DNA of 64,000 nt from Terrisporobacter mayombei (GTDB taxonomy: Bacteria; Bacillota; Clostridia; Peptostreptococcales; Peptostreptococcaceae). The notes under the pieces were generated by a model. The model did not search any database, had not been told where the DNA came from, and saw only the letters and a program-made list of their open reading frames with translations. The stretch spans positions 42,670 through 106,669 of the forward strand of contig NZ_JACRYU010000018.1 in assembly GCF_014333445.1 (NCBI RefSeq), in the 5' to 3' direction. The position numbers were made by a program, and so were the translations under genes. This document shows, one piece after another, positions 18,073 through 26,363 of the stretch (its first letter is position 1; each line of letters begins with the position of its first letter).

Positions 18073-19317
18073 TTATAATAGGTTCATAAATGTTGTTATA
18101 ACTGCTGAGTTAAAAAATTCTATAAATAATGCTCCAACTAATGGCAATATAAAAAATGCACTTGGTGAAGGACCATATTTAGAAGTTACAGACTCCATAT
18201 TTGCTATTCCATTTGGAGTAGCTCCTAGACCAAATCCACAGTGACCTGCTGCAAGTACTGCTGCTGTGTAATCTTTTCCCATGAATCTGAATGTAACAAA
18301 GTAAGCAAATATTATCATTAACAATGTTTGTAAGCTTAGTAGTATTACTATAGGTATAGCAAGATCTACAAGCTCCCATAACTTTAAGCTACACATAGCC
18401 ATTGATAAAAATAATGATAAACATATTGAACCTAAGCTTTCTAATTCATCGCTTGCAATAGGCCATATTCCTTTTATATCTGAAATATTTCTCATAATAG
18501 CAGCAATTATCATAGACCCTATATAAGGTGGCATTGTTGCACCTATATTTGAAAACAAGTTTGATACTATAGTACCAAGTCCCATTGCTATTATTATTTG
18601 CATAGCTGAAGTTGTTAATTTGCTTTCTGAAAGTATTCCTATAGATACGTCAGTAAATGATACTTCTCCGTGTGAGTTTGTTGATACTGATTCTTCTCTT
18701 AACTCCATTTCCTCTGAATGAAGTCTATATTTTTGGATTAATTTATTTGCAACAGGACCACCGATAATACTTCCAGATACTAATCCAAATGTAGCACAAG
18801 CTAAAGCTATACTAAGGCCACCTTCAAGCCCTTTTGCCTCCATAAGAGGTCCAAATGCACCAGAAGCTCCATGGCCACCTGTCATAGAGACAGATCCAGC
18901 GGCTAATCCTAATAGTGGGTTTACACCTATCATTTTAGCAGATAGAACACCTAGTATATCTTGAGCCAATACCAACATTGTTGCTACAATTAAAAATTTA
19001 ATTACTTGTGATCCACCTTTCTTTAAAACTTGGAAACTTGCAGTAAATCCAACTGTTGTAAAAAAGGCTGTCATTAATATACCTTGCAAAGTTGTATCAA
19101 ATACTATGGTAATTATTCCCATTTGCTTTAATATAAATGATATTATCGCAAAAGAAAATCCTCCTACAACCGGTGCTGGGATACAGTACTTGTTAAATAG
19201 ATTAACCTTATTTTTTATAAAAGAACCTATTAAAAATACAACAGTAGTAAATGAAATGCTTTGAATCATATCTAAGTTTAGCATCATCATTCCTAATTCA
19301 CTTGAAAATTCAAACAT
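18073..19317 (-). CDS. gltS: Sodium/glutamate symporter GltS, copy 2
   Basis: A 414-residue Na+/glutamate carrier, paralogous to the one at 6534-7757. It shares 'YCIPAPVVGGF' near the N-terminus, 'SMTGGHGASGAFGP' as first-repeat core and 'AAGHCGFGLGATPNGIANM' as second-repeat core. It has about ten to twelve helices and family-typical length. GGGGGG on the minus strand precedes the chosen ATG, whose leader 'MFEFSSELGMMML' is slightly longer than in copy 1; the later ATGs are possible starts. It is a single gene, convergent with the FecBCD-type operon. Confidence 0.92.
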   Translation of the reverse strand: MFEFSSELGMMMLNLDMIQSISFTTVVFLIGSFIKNKVNLFNKYCIPAPVVGGFSFAIISFILKQMGIITIVFDTTLQGILMTAFFTTVGFTASFQVLKKGGSQVIKFLIVATMLVLAQDILGVLSAKMIGVNPLLGLAAGSVSMTGGHGASGAFGPLMEAKGLEGGLSIALACATFGLVSGSIIGGPVANKLIQKYRLHSEEMELREESVSTNSHGEVSFTDVSIGILSESKLTTSAMQIIIAMGLGTIVSNLFSNIGATMPPYIGSMIIAAIMRNISDIKGIWPIASDELESLGSICLSLFLSMAMCSLKLWELVDLAIPIVILLSLQTLLMIIFAYFVTFRFMGKDYTAAVLAAGHCGFGLGATPNGIANMESVTSKYGPSPSAFFILPLVGALFIEFFNSAVITTFMNLL

Positions 19318-19862
19318 AAATTCCCCCCATTTTTAATATAATTTACATAAAATGCCATGAATAGATATTATATTTCATTTCTTTTGAGCTTATTTTCTGA
19401 CAATTTTGACCCAAAAAATATTTTATTTTATAAATATATATATTCAAAAAAATTTCAGATAGATTTATACTCAAAGCCTAATTTACTGAACCATTGTTTG
19501 TCTTTAGATAAAACTGTTACTATTTTATTTTCATTCTGTTTATTATACTTGTGTTATTACATAATGGCTAAAAATAAGCATCTTATTGCAATTATTACAG
19601 TTATATTACACATGAATTAGATATATTTATAATATAAACTGCATCGTTAACCTAATGAAATATATTCCATATACTACATTAGAATTTTAAGAAAGTCAAA
19701 TTAATTGATTTTTATGTAAAAAAAACTATAGGTGCCTGACAAAATTATGAAATAAGATATGTTCATTTAGTAGATGTAGATATTGTAATTTAAGAAAAAA
19801 TAGATCAAAAACATAAATATATTGTAAAAATATGTTTATTTATATTGAAAAGGAGGTACGTC
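19318..19862. other. Intergenic region with no supported gene
   Basis: It holds the upstream regions of the minus-strand gltS copy and of the plus-strand exported-protein pseudogene. An 87-codon plus-strand reading at 19357-19620 has no ribosome binding site and random-looking composition, so I do not call it. Confidence 0.5.
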
Positions 19863-21017
19863 ATGGATAAAAAAATAAGATTGATATTGTTGTTGGACCT
19901 GCGGTATTTTTATCATCAACATATGAAGTTTATTTCTTAAATCAACACCAAAATAATGGAAATGTTTTGAATAATAAGGACGAAAAAATTGTTCAAAATA
20001 ATTCTGATGGCAGTAAATTAAATAAAAATGAAGAAATTAATAGCAATAATATTATTAGTAATAATGAGTTAGTATTAACATACAACCAAATAAAAAATAA
20101 TTTAACAAATAGTACTATAGAAAAAGGGAATGGATCTGTAATTAATATTAGAATACTTTAAAATAATATGTCCAAGTGAATCTTCTCTTACCACTAAAGG
20201 TGCAAGATTCGTTGTAAGTCCAGATAAGAAAACTTATACAATAATTGTACATGATAACTATGGGCATAAGGACAATAAGTATACTGTTTCAGTAAATATG
20301 CCTGATGAAACGGTTGTTGAGGGATTATTTAGATCCTATTTCAATCCACCTGTAACAAGTGGGGAAAATATAGACCGTTATGCAAAGGATAAAATGAAAT
20401 TTGAATTTAATTCAGATGAACATTGGACATTATACTATGGAATATATGAATCTAACAATTCAGTATTTGCAGGTGATTAAACTACAACAATTGCGGAAGA
20501 TGTACTTAGTGGAAAAGTAAAATGTACAAAAGCAAACTTAAATGCTAATTATAATGAATTAGATATAGATTTATCAGGTTATAATTTAACAAAGAACTCT
20601 AGATTATGGGTTTTATATGTTGATTATGATGGCAACTATCGCAATGGATTTGTAGATCATTATAAAATTCCAGAATTTACATGTTAACCTGATGTAGAAG
20701 AGGAAGATAAATCTTCACTAGATATTATTAATATAGAAGTATCTAACGGTTCTATGGGTGCACTTTTAGAGTTGACATTTAACGAAGATTTATTATATAC
20801 ATTTGGTCAGAATAAAATAAAGTTACAATCTTTAAGTGGAGGAACCTTACCAGGTAGAATTGGGATGTCTGTGTCATTCCCTTCGAATAAACTAAATTAT
20901 GCAAGTATAGAATTAATGGGTGTAACTTTATCTGCTGGTGATTATCGTATAACTATTGAAACATTCGATTCAAAAGATAATCCAGTAAAAATAGTAAAAG
21001 ATTTTACAGTAAAATAG
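19863..21017 (+). pseudogene. Decayed exported/surface protein
   Basis: A perfect AAAGGAGG precedes ATG 19863 but the frame breaks within the first codons. The sense then continues through 'VVGPAVFLSSTYEVYF', an Asn/Lys-rich linker, a frameshift near 20150, 'TTKGARFVVSPDKKTYTIIV' and 'EHWTLYYGIYESNNSVFAGD', stop TAA 20478, a stop at about 20686, and a final beta-rich stretch ending at TAG 21015. Rebuilt, it is about 380 residues: an N-terminal hydrophobic anchor, a disordered linker and two or more beta-sandwich-like domains, as in adhesin-like surface proteins. The family is not recognised. Several independent lesions make it a clear pseudogene. Confidence 0.75.
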
Positions 21018-21023
21018 AATATA

Positions 21024-21063
21024 AAAAGCTGTTACAGGATTAATATTTGTAACAGCTTTTTTA
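21024..21063 (+). terminator. Terminator after exported-protein pseudogene
   Basis: AAAAGCTGTTACA pairs perfectly with TGTAACAGCTTTT across an 11-nt loop, followed by TT. Confidence 0.9.
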
Positions 21064-21108
21064 TTTTTTATAAAAAGATGTTTAAGGATAGTATAACAGG
21101 GAATATAT

Positions 21109-21127
21109 AATAATGAGAATCATTATC
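21109..21127. promoter_or_regulatory. Predicted Fur box
   Basis: The 19-mer AATAATGAGAATCATTATC matches the classical Fur consensus GATAATGATAATCATTATC at 17 of 19 positions. It lies about 80 nt before the heme oxygenase start codon, which predicts iron-dependent repression. Confidence 0.85.
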
Positions 21128-21205
21128 ATACATTAAAAATATGATAAATATGTATAATTAATAAAAACTAGAATTCAAAAATAAATAATATAGGTGGTGA
21201 CAGTT

Positions 21206-21838
21206 ATGGATTTAATAACTAAAATAAGAAAAAATACAGGAGTTTTACATAGTGCAGCAGAGCATTCAGGAATTTTAAAAAGAATAGTAGATGGAAATGC
21301 ATCAGTAGATAGTTATGTAGAGTATTTATTTAATCTTAGTGCAATGTACAAAGTAATAGAAGAAACTATAGAAAATAATAAGGATAATGAAGTTGTTAAA
21401 GAGTTTGCAACACCAGAATTATATAGACATAAATTAATAGAAAAAGATTTAGAATATTTCTTAGGTGAAAACTTAGATAAATATGAACTATTAGCATCAA
21501 CAGTTGCTTTTGTAGAAAAAATAAAAGAAATAGGAAATACAAACCCAGAATTAATAGTAGCCTATGCATATACTAGATTTATAGCGGACTTATTTGGAGG
21601 AAGAACATTTGTATCTTTATTAAGTGTAAATTATAAAGTTCCTGTAGAAGGATTAAACTACTATAATTGTGAAGGAATAAAAAATATAAGAGCTTACGTT
21701 ATGAATTATGCTACAAAAATAAATAGTATGAATCTATCTTCAGAATTAGAAGAAAAATTAATCGTTGAAGTAAGTAATGCTTATATTTATAACTTAGCAA
21801 TATCTCAAGAGTTAGAAGCTAAATTATACTTAAATTAG
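21206..21838 (+). CDS. Heme oxygenase (biliverdin-producing type)
   Basis: A 210-residue all-helical protein fitting the heme oxygenase fold. The N-terminal 'TGVLHSAAEHSGILKRIVDG' carries the expected proximal heme-ligand His (probably His15), and 'YAYTRFIADLFGGRT' near residue 115 is the distal-helix segment with its Gly-Gly kink. It opens heme to release iron, or acts as a heme scavenger in anaerobes. ATG 21206 is chosen over GTG 21194 because AGGTGG at 21192-21197 is its ribosome binding site. The Fur box upstream supports an iron-acquisition role. It is transcribed alone. Confidence 0.88.
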   Translation: MDLITKIRKNTGVLHSAAEHSGILKRIVDGNASVDSYVEYLFNLSAMYKVIEETIENNKDNEVVKEFATPELYRHKLIEKDLEYFLGENLDKYELLASTVAFVEKIKEIGNTNPELIVAYAYTRFIADLFGGRTFVSLLSVNYKVPVEGLNYYNCEGIKNIRAYVMNYATKINSMNLSSELEEKLIVEVSNAYIYNLAISQELEAKLYLN

Positions 21839-21885
21839 GTAATACACATTTTAAAGTGTTTTTACATACACCCGAAACCATTTGT

Positions 21886-21917
21886 AAGAGGCTATATCAA
21901 AAATGATATAGCCTCTT
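21886..21917. terminator. Perfect hairpin after heme oxygenase gene
   Basis: AAGAGGCTATATCA pairs perfectly with TGATATAGCCTCTT around a 4-nt loop. The tail is AAATTAT rather than a T-run, so termination may be inefficient or the hairpin may stabilise the 3' end. A smaller ACAC/GTGT hairpin with a T-tail lies at 21843-21863. Confidence 0.6.
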
Positions 21918-22014
21918 AAATTATGATTTATTGTTATAATATAAATATAAAGTAGATAAAATAAAATTATGATTTATTATTTTTAAGATTTATAAAATAA
22001 TTTGAGAGGGCAGT

Positions 22015-22758
22015 ATGAAAAAAACATTATATGATTATGAGGAAGTAATAAAGAAACTTCCTTTAAAAAATAAATATACAAAATATGAGCTATTAATAGT
22101 AGATTTTTTAGTAGATGAAAAAGATAATATAGAAATATATTATGCTCCACATAATGAATACATAAATCACAAAGCTAAAATCTTTATAATAGGTATAACA
22201 CCAGGATTCCAACAAATGAGTACAGCTATATCAACAGCTAGAAAAGGGTTTGAAGTTGGCGATGATATTGAAACTATACAATATAAATGTAAGGTGTTGG
22301 GTAGATTTAGTGGGAGCTTAAGAAAAAATATAATAAGTATGCTAGATGGAATAGAGCTTAATAAAGCTCTTGATATAGAAAGTTGTAATGAGTTATTTTC
22401 AGATAAAGATTATTTATTACATACAGTGTCATTAATACCTTATTCTGTATTTGTAAAGAAACAAAATTATACAGGTCATACCCCTAAACTAATAAAAAGT
22501 GAGTTTTTAATGAAGTATGTATATGAAAATTTTATCAATGAACTTAGACAATTAGAAAATCATGATGAAGTAATTTTAATACCATTAGGAAGAGCAGTTG
22601 AAGAAATTCTACTAAAGTTAGCAGAAGGGAATGTTATAAATGAAAATCAAATTCTAAAAAATTTTCCTCATCCATCTGGAGCAAATGTGAACAGGTTAGT
22701 TCAATTTGAAGAGAATAAATCAGAAATGATTGGTTTTATAAAATCCAAATTTAATTAA
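22015..22758 (+). CDS. Divergent uracil-DNA-glycosylase-fold protein
   Basis: A 247-residue soluble protein. 'IFIIGITPGFQQM' (about residues 60-72) matches the motif-1 position of the uracil-DNA glycosylase superfamily (G-x-x-P-G). 'IPLGRAVEEIL' and 'NFPHPSGANVNR' (about residues 192-232) match the later strand and the motif-2 'HPS' loop. Between them is a longer insertion than in standard families. It may excise damaged bases or use the fold otherwise. The residue after the first motif is not the usual activating Asp or Asn pattern, so activity is uncertain. GAGAGGG precedes the ATG. It is a single gene ending at a bidirectional hairpin. Confidence 0.6.
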   Translation: MKKTLYDYEEVIKKLPLKNKYTKYELLIVDFLVDEKDNIEIYYAPHNEYINHKAKIFIIGITPGFQQMSTAISTARKGFEVGDDIETIQYKCKVLGRFSGSLRKNIISMLDGIELNKALDIESCNELFSDKDYLLHTVSLIPYSVFVKKQNYTGHTPKLIKSEFLMKYVYENFINELRQLENHDEVILIPLGRAVEEILLKLAEGNVINENQILKNFPHPSGANVNRLVQFEENKSEMIGFIKSKFN

Positions 22759-22763
22759 AAAAT

Positions 22764-22790
22764 AACCGTATCAATTACTCTGATACGGTT
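22764..22790. terminator. Bidirectional terminator between convergent genes
   Basis: AACCGTATCA pairs perfectly with TGATACGGTT around a 7-nt loop, with A-run and T-run flanks. It overlaps the last codons of the minus-strand gene. Confidence 0.85.
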
Positions 22791-23230
22791 TCTTTATCTT
22801 TAGATTTATCCACATATAAATTATATCCAAGTCCTACTATTACTAAAACCCCACCAATTACTTGATAAACAGATATTTTTCCAGTTGAAACACAATCTAT
22901 TATTATTCCTGTGAATAATTGACCTACAAATAATAATAAAGTTAAATAAAAAGAAGAAACTTTAGAAGATAAAAATACCTGTAATGAAACAACAGCTACA
23001 CCTACAAGTCCTCCGGAATAAAAAATCCAGGGAGCACTATAAGAACTAGCTGTGAATAATTTAAAAGTTTCTCCGCTAATTACTAATAATATAAATGAGC
23101 CAATAAGACCGAATATATAATTAAAGAATGTACTTTGATACACACCTATTTTATCTGATAAAACGAAGTTTACAGATCTAGAAATTACATTTGAGATTCC
23201 TGATAATATTGCTACTAATATATAAAACAT
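22775..23230 (-). CDS. DUF606/YdcZ-family membrane protein
   Basis: A 151-residue protein with five hydrophobic helices, starting 'MFYILVAILSGISNVISRSV' and containing 'NYIFGLIGSFILLV'. It belongs to the DUF606 branch of the drug/metabolite transporter superfamily, half-size transporters that usually work as pairs. The gene for a second, similar subunit lies just upstream on the same strand (11-nt gap), so the two likely form a heterodimer. AGGGAGG precedes the start. The substrate is unknown. The divergent regulator gene next door suggests control by a Crp-family factor. Confidence 0.8.
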   Translation of the reverse strand: MFYILVAILSGISNVISRSVNFVLSDKIGVYQSTFFNYIFGLIGSFILLVISGETFKLFTASSYSAPWIFYSGGLVGVAVVSLQVFLSSKVSSFYLTLLLFVGQLFTGIIIDCVSTGKISVYQVIGGVLVIVGLGYNLYVDKSKDKETVSE

Positions 23231-23241
23231 AATATCCCTCC

Positions 23242-23664
23242 TTATTGTAAAGTCATTACATATATACCTATGATAATGATGATAAATCCTAATATTTTTT
23301 TCTTATCGAACTTATTTACAGGTAAATTAAAATATCCAAAGTGGTCTACTACTATGGACGTGATTAATTGACCTAATAAAGAAAATGAAACAGTTAAAGA
23401 AACTCCTAGGGTTGAAAAACTAGTATTAGTAAATAAAACTGTTAATATACCAATAAGACCTCCCGTAAACATATAAAATGGTATACCTTTAAGATTTTTA
23501 AATTTTGATTTAGTAACCAAAAGAATAGATATGATACCTATAAGCCCAACAAAATGTATAATAACACTAGAAGCATAATTACCAGATACTGTGCTAACAC
23601 CACCATTTAAAGAAATCATTATAGCAAGTATTGCTCCTGTGAAAATTGAAATAAAATAATTCAT
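23242..23664 (-). CDS. DUF606/YdcZ-family membrane protein, first of the pair
   Basis: A 140-residue protein with five helices, beginning 'MNYFISIFTGAILAIMISLN'. It has the same family and topology as the following gene product, with which it probably forms a two-subunit small-molecule exporter. I chose ATG 23664 because AGGAGA lies just upstream on the minus strand; the longer reading to 23730 would run across the probable promoter and operator. First gene of a two-gene operon divergent from a Crp-family regulator. Confidence 0.8.
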   Translation of the reverse strand: MNYFISIFTGAILAIMISLNGGVSTVSGNYASSVIIHFVGLIGIISILLVTKSKFKNLKGIPFYMFTGGLIGILTVLFTNTSFSTLGVSLTVSFSLLGQLITSIVVDHFGYFNLPVNKFDKKKILGFIIIIIGIYVMTLQ

Positions 23665-23724
23665 AATATAATTCTCCTTTTTTAGAATAATAAATAAAAT
23701 ATCATAAAAAAATAATAAAAATGA

Positions 23725-23736
23725 TGACATATGTCA
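23725..23736. promoter_or_regulatory. Palindromic operator, Crp/Fnr type
   Basis: TGACATATGTCA is a perfect 12-bp palindrome in the gap between the DUF606 pair and the divergent Crp-family gene. TATAGA at 23745-23750 is a possible -10 box for the regulator gene. Autoregulation and control of the pair are predicted. Confidence 0.6.
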
Positions 23737-23786
23737 CATGTACCTATAGAATTTTAAATAACTTAAAAACTGGGAGGAAATATGAT

Positions 23787-24494
23787 TTGAGAAAGATAGA
23801 GGATAAATTTTTAATAGAGAATTTCTATAATGAGTTAGATATGCAGAAATTATTTAATAAAGATATGAAAAGATATATGAAATTATTAAAATTTGAAATG
23901 CATGAGTATTTGTGTAGAGAAGATGAAGAATTAGAGTATTTTATGTTTTTAGTACAAGGAAAGGCAAAAGTATTTAAAAGTCTGCCTAATGGAAGATCTT
24001 CTCTTTTAAGTTTTTATAACTCTTTTCGAGCAATAGGGGATATAGAATTTATAAAAGAGGAAGTAGTATCAGGGACATTACAAGCTTTGAGTACTTGTTA
24101 TTGTTTGGCCATACCAATGGATATAACAAGAAATCAATTAATAGAAGATAGTAAATTTTTAAAATTTGCATGTGAAAGTTTAGCTGAAAAATTAGCAGCC
24201 ATAAGTATGAATAGTTCTATAAATCTACTTTATCCTCTGGAAAATAGATTGGCTAGTTATATCAATGAGATATTATTACTTAATAAAAATGGAAATATAT
24301 ATGTAGACTTTGATGAAAGTTTAGTTAATATAGCTGAACATCTAGGTAGTAGCTATAGACATCTATTAAGAACATTAAATGTACTATGTGAAAAAGATGT
24401 ACTCCAAAAAGATAGTAAGGGATATAGAGTAACAAATAAAAATAAATTAGTAGAACTAGCTGGTGACTTATATAAAGATGTTAAATTTATATAA
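23787..24494 (+). CDS. Crp/Fnr-family transcriptional regulator
   Basis: A 235-residue regulator: N-terminal cyclic-nucleotide-binding-like beta barrel (about residues 25-120, 'EYFMFLVQGKAKVFKSLPNG'), dimerisation helix, and C-terminal winged helix with 'SLVNIAEHLGSSYRHLLRTL' as recognition region. The effector-binding residues of true Crp are not obvious, so the ligand may differ; it resembles YeiL-like factors. An open frame runs up to ATG 23721, but I prefer TTG 23787 because GGGAGG stands 9 nt before it and the longer version would cover the palindromic operator. It probably controls the divergent DUF606 transporter pair. Confidence 0.75.
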   Translation: MRKIEDKFLIENFYNELDMQKLFNKDMKRYMKLLKFEMHEYLCREDEELEYFMFLVQGKAKVFKSLPNGRSSLLSFYNSFRAIGDIEFIKEEVVSGTLQALSTCYCLAIPMDITRNQLIEDSKFLKFACESLAEKLAAISMNSSINLLYPLENRLASYINEILLLNKNGNIYVDFDESLVNIAEHLGSSYRHLLRTLNVLCEKDVLQKDSKGYRVTNKNKLVELAGDLYKDVKFI

Positions 24495-24598
24495 GTCAAA
24501 ATAATGCACTTGTATTTAAATATAATCAAATCCGATTTTTATTTTAAGTGAGTAAATAATATAAAAATATGATACAATATGAAAGGTTATGATGACAT

Positions 24599-24627
24599 AA
24601 AATCATATTAAAATCTCATATGATTTT
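24599..24627. promoter_or_regulatory. Leader hairpin before the yjdM-like gene
   Basis: AAAATCATA pairs with TATGATTTT around an 11-nt loop, 53 nt before the start codon. It may be an operator or leader structure. Confidence 0.35.
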
Positions 24628-24680
24628 AAATACTAAATTCTTTTTTAGAATTAACTACAAGAATTGGAGGAAATAATAAT

Positions 24681-25022
24681 ATGGAAAATTATCCAAATTG
24701 CCCTAAATGTAACTCAGAATATACTTATGAAGATGGAAATTTATTCGTTTGTCCAGAGTGTGCTCATGAATGGTCTAAAGAATCTGAACAAGTAGAAGAA
24801 AATGTTATAAAAGATGCAAACGGAAATGTATTAAATGATGGAGATACTGTAACGGTAATAAAAGATTTAAAAGTTAAAGGAAGCTCATCAGTTATAAAAA
24901 TAGGAACTAAAGTAAAAAATATACGTTTAATCCATGAAGCATCTGATGGACATGATATAGATTGTAAAATAGACGGATTTGGCGCAATGAAATTAAAATC
25001 AAGTGTTATTAAAAAAATATAA
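24681..25022 (+). CDS. yjdM: PhnA/YjdM-family zinc-ribbon protein
   Basis: A 113-residue protein. The N-terminal zinc ribbon has two Cys pairs, '[21 protein letters not shown]'-like spacing at residues 7-10 and 24-27 followed by 'HEW'. The C-terminal SH3-like PhnA domain includes '[20 protein letters not shown]' and '[17 protein letters not shown]'. The family was named after alkylphosphonate uptake but is not part of the phosphonate lyase; its role is uncertain. The length is exactly family-like. TGGAGG precedes the ATG. Single gene with its own terminator. Confidence 0.92.
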   Translation: MENYPNCPKCNSEYTYEDGNLFVCPECAHEWSKESEQVEENVIKDANGNVLNDGDTVTVIKDLKVKGSSSVIKIGTKVKNIRLIHEASDGHDIDCKIDGFGAMKLKSSVIKKI

Positions 25023-25035
25023 GATATTATGTCGA

Positions 25036-25068
25036 AAAAACTAGGAAAATACCTAGTTTTTTTTTATT
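25036..25068 (+). terminator. Terminator after yjdM-like gene
   Basis: AAAAACTAGG pairs with CCTAGTTTTT around a 6-nt loop, within a long T-run. Confidence 0.9.
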
Positions 25069-25226
25069 ATTAAAAAAATTTAATATTAATTAAAATTTAT
25101 CTTTAAAAATCATTTACTATGTGATATTATTGTTCATTGAAAGAAATGAAAAAATATTTATATAAATATTTTTTGCAAAAATTTTAAATACTAATTAAAA
25201 CAAATTAATTAAAAGAGGGTAGAATA

Positions 25227-25715
25227 ATGACAAAAGTACACAATTTTAACAAATACTTATTAGAAAAATGTCTTATCGGAAATGGTATAATAAACGGTAT
25301 AATAAATGCAATTGTATTCTATGCAATGCATAAGAGCCAGCCAAATGCGACGTTTATGACAGCTGATATAGTTACAGATTTAGCAGCAACAAGTTTAATA
25401 TTAGGCATTATATTGTCATTAATAGTATTACCTTTAACAGCTAAAGATGTTAATAATGGTAAAATTACTAGACAAGAGGGTGTTAATAGAATAGTCGGTT
25501 TCTTACCAAATAACAAATTTTTATTAACTTTAGTAATAGGTATAGTAACTATGATTATAATTACTGTATTAACTTGGCTTGTAGTTATGATATTTAATTT
25601 ATCTCCATTAACAGTTAAAACAATGGGAATATTCAAAGGTGTAATGTGCACAATAGCTGGTATGATATCAGGATACCTTACTATTATGAAAGCTGTTTCT
25701 GTTGAAGCAAAATAA
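25227..25715 (+). CDS. Small four-helix membrane protein, unknown function
   Basis: A 162-residue protein with four hydrophobic segments (about residues 15-33, 50-75, 96-122 and 132-155) and a short basic loop 'KDVNNGKITRQEGVNR' between the second and third. I do not recognise the family; length and layout are compatible with a small permease-like or envelope protein. AAAGAGGG lies before the ATG. It stands alone between the yjdM-like gene and a convergent zinc-ribbon gene. Coding potential looks sound from the ribosome binding site, hydrophobic pattern and flanking terminator. Confidence 0.65.
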   Translation: MTKVHNFNKYLLEKCLIGNGIINGIINAIVFYAMHKSQPNATFMTADIVTDLAATSLILGIILSLIVLPLTAKDVNNGKITRQEGVNRIVGFLPNNKFLLTLVIGIVTMIIITVLTWLVVMIFNLSPLTVKTMGIFKGVMCTIAGMISGYLTIMKAVSVEAK

Positions 25716-25740
25716 TTAATTAAAACTAATATTATATATA

Positions 25741-25772
25741 AAAAAGCTAATCGATTAATTGATTAGCTTTTT
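25741..25772. terminator. Bidirectional terminator
   Basis: AAAAAGCTAATC pairs perfectly with GATTAGCTTTTT around an 8-nt loop. It serves the membrane-protein gene and the convergent zinc-ribbon gene, touching the latter's stop codon. Confidence 0.9.
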
Positions 25773-26139
25773 ATAATTTATTACCACATTTAGGACAGTA
25801 CTCAAAATCCGATTGACCTATATACCCGCACTGGTTACATTTATTTATATTTTGAGAAATATTACTTAATAGTTCTAAATCATTATCAGTAATCGTAATA
25901 TCTTCCCCTTTAAGGATTTTAGATCCTATATTTTCATCTAATAAATAGATAGAATTACAGCATGTATTTCTTACATAATATTTTTTATTCCATTTAAATA
26001 AAGGAATGAAAAATAAGCTGAAGTACATATAACACATGTAAACTTCCATATGACCAAAAGATTCACATTTTGGACAAATCATATTTTGAACAAAGTCTAA
26101 TTTCTTTTCTTGATTTGAAATACCACCAATAAAAAACAT
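25771..26139 (-). CDS. Double zinc-ribbon protein
   Basis: A 122-residue cytoplasmic protein. The N-terminal half has a CPKC motif followed by a hydrophobic 'YMCYMYFSLFFIPLFKW' stretch and a 'CC' pair; the C-terminal end carries a classical zinc ribbon (CNQC with CPKC) near residues 102-118. The arrangement resembles zinc-ribbon family proteins that may tether to the membrane. The function is unknown. The AGGAG ribosome binding site on the minus strand is well spaced. Single gene convergent with the four-helix membrane protein. Confidence 0.75.
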   Translation of the reverse strand: MFFIGGISNQEKKLDFVQNMICPKCESFGHMEVYMCYMYFSLFFIPLFKWNKKYYVRNTCCNSIYLLDENIGSKILKGEDITITDNDLELLSNISQNINKCNQCGYIGQSDFEYCPKCGNKL

Positions 26140-26363
26140 AATATCAACTCCTAGTTTTTATTATATCATAACGGAAATAATAGACGAATGGACAATTTAA
26201 TATATAAGGTAAAAAAATTAAGCCATATTTAGATAAAAAATGCTTCAGATAAAAACATAAATTGCCACTAAAAAATTATAACTTTTTCTAAATATTATAG
26301 TATAATATATCTTTAGATTATAAAAATTTATAATGTCTTAATAATAGAAAGGGAATCTTAAAT

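Noticed and set aside
18179..18379. 66-codon minus-strand frame inside gltS copy 2
   Set aside because: Same-strand alternate-frame shadow within a well-supported coding sequence.
19357..19620. 87-codon plus-strand open frame after gltS copy 2
   Set aside because: No ribosome binding site, low-complexity Phe/Leu/Tyr composition typical of AT-rich noncoding DNA.
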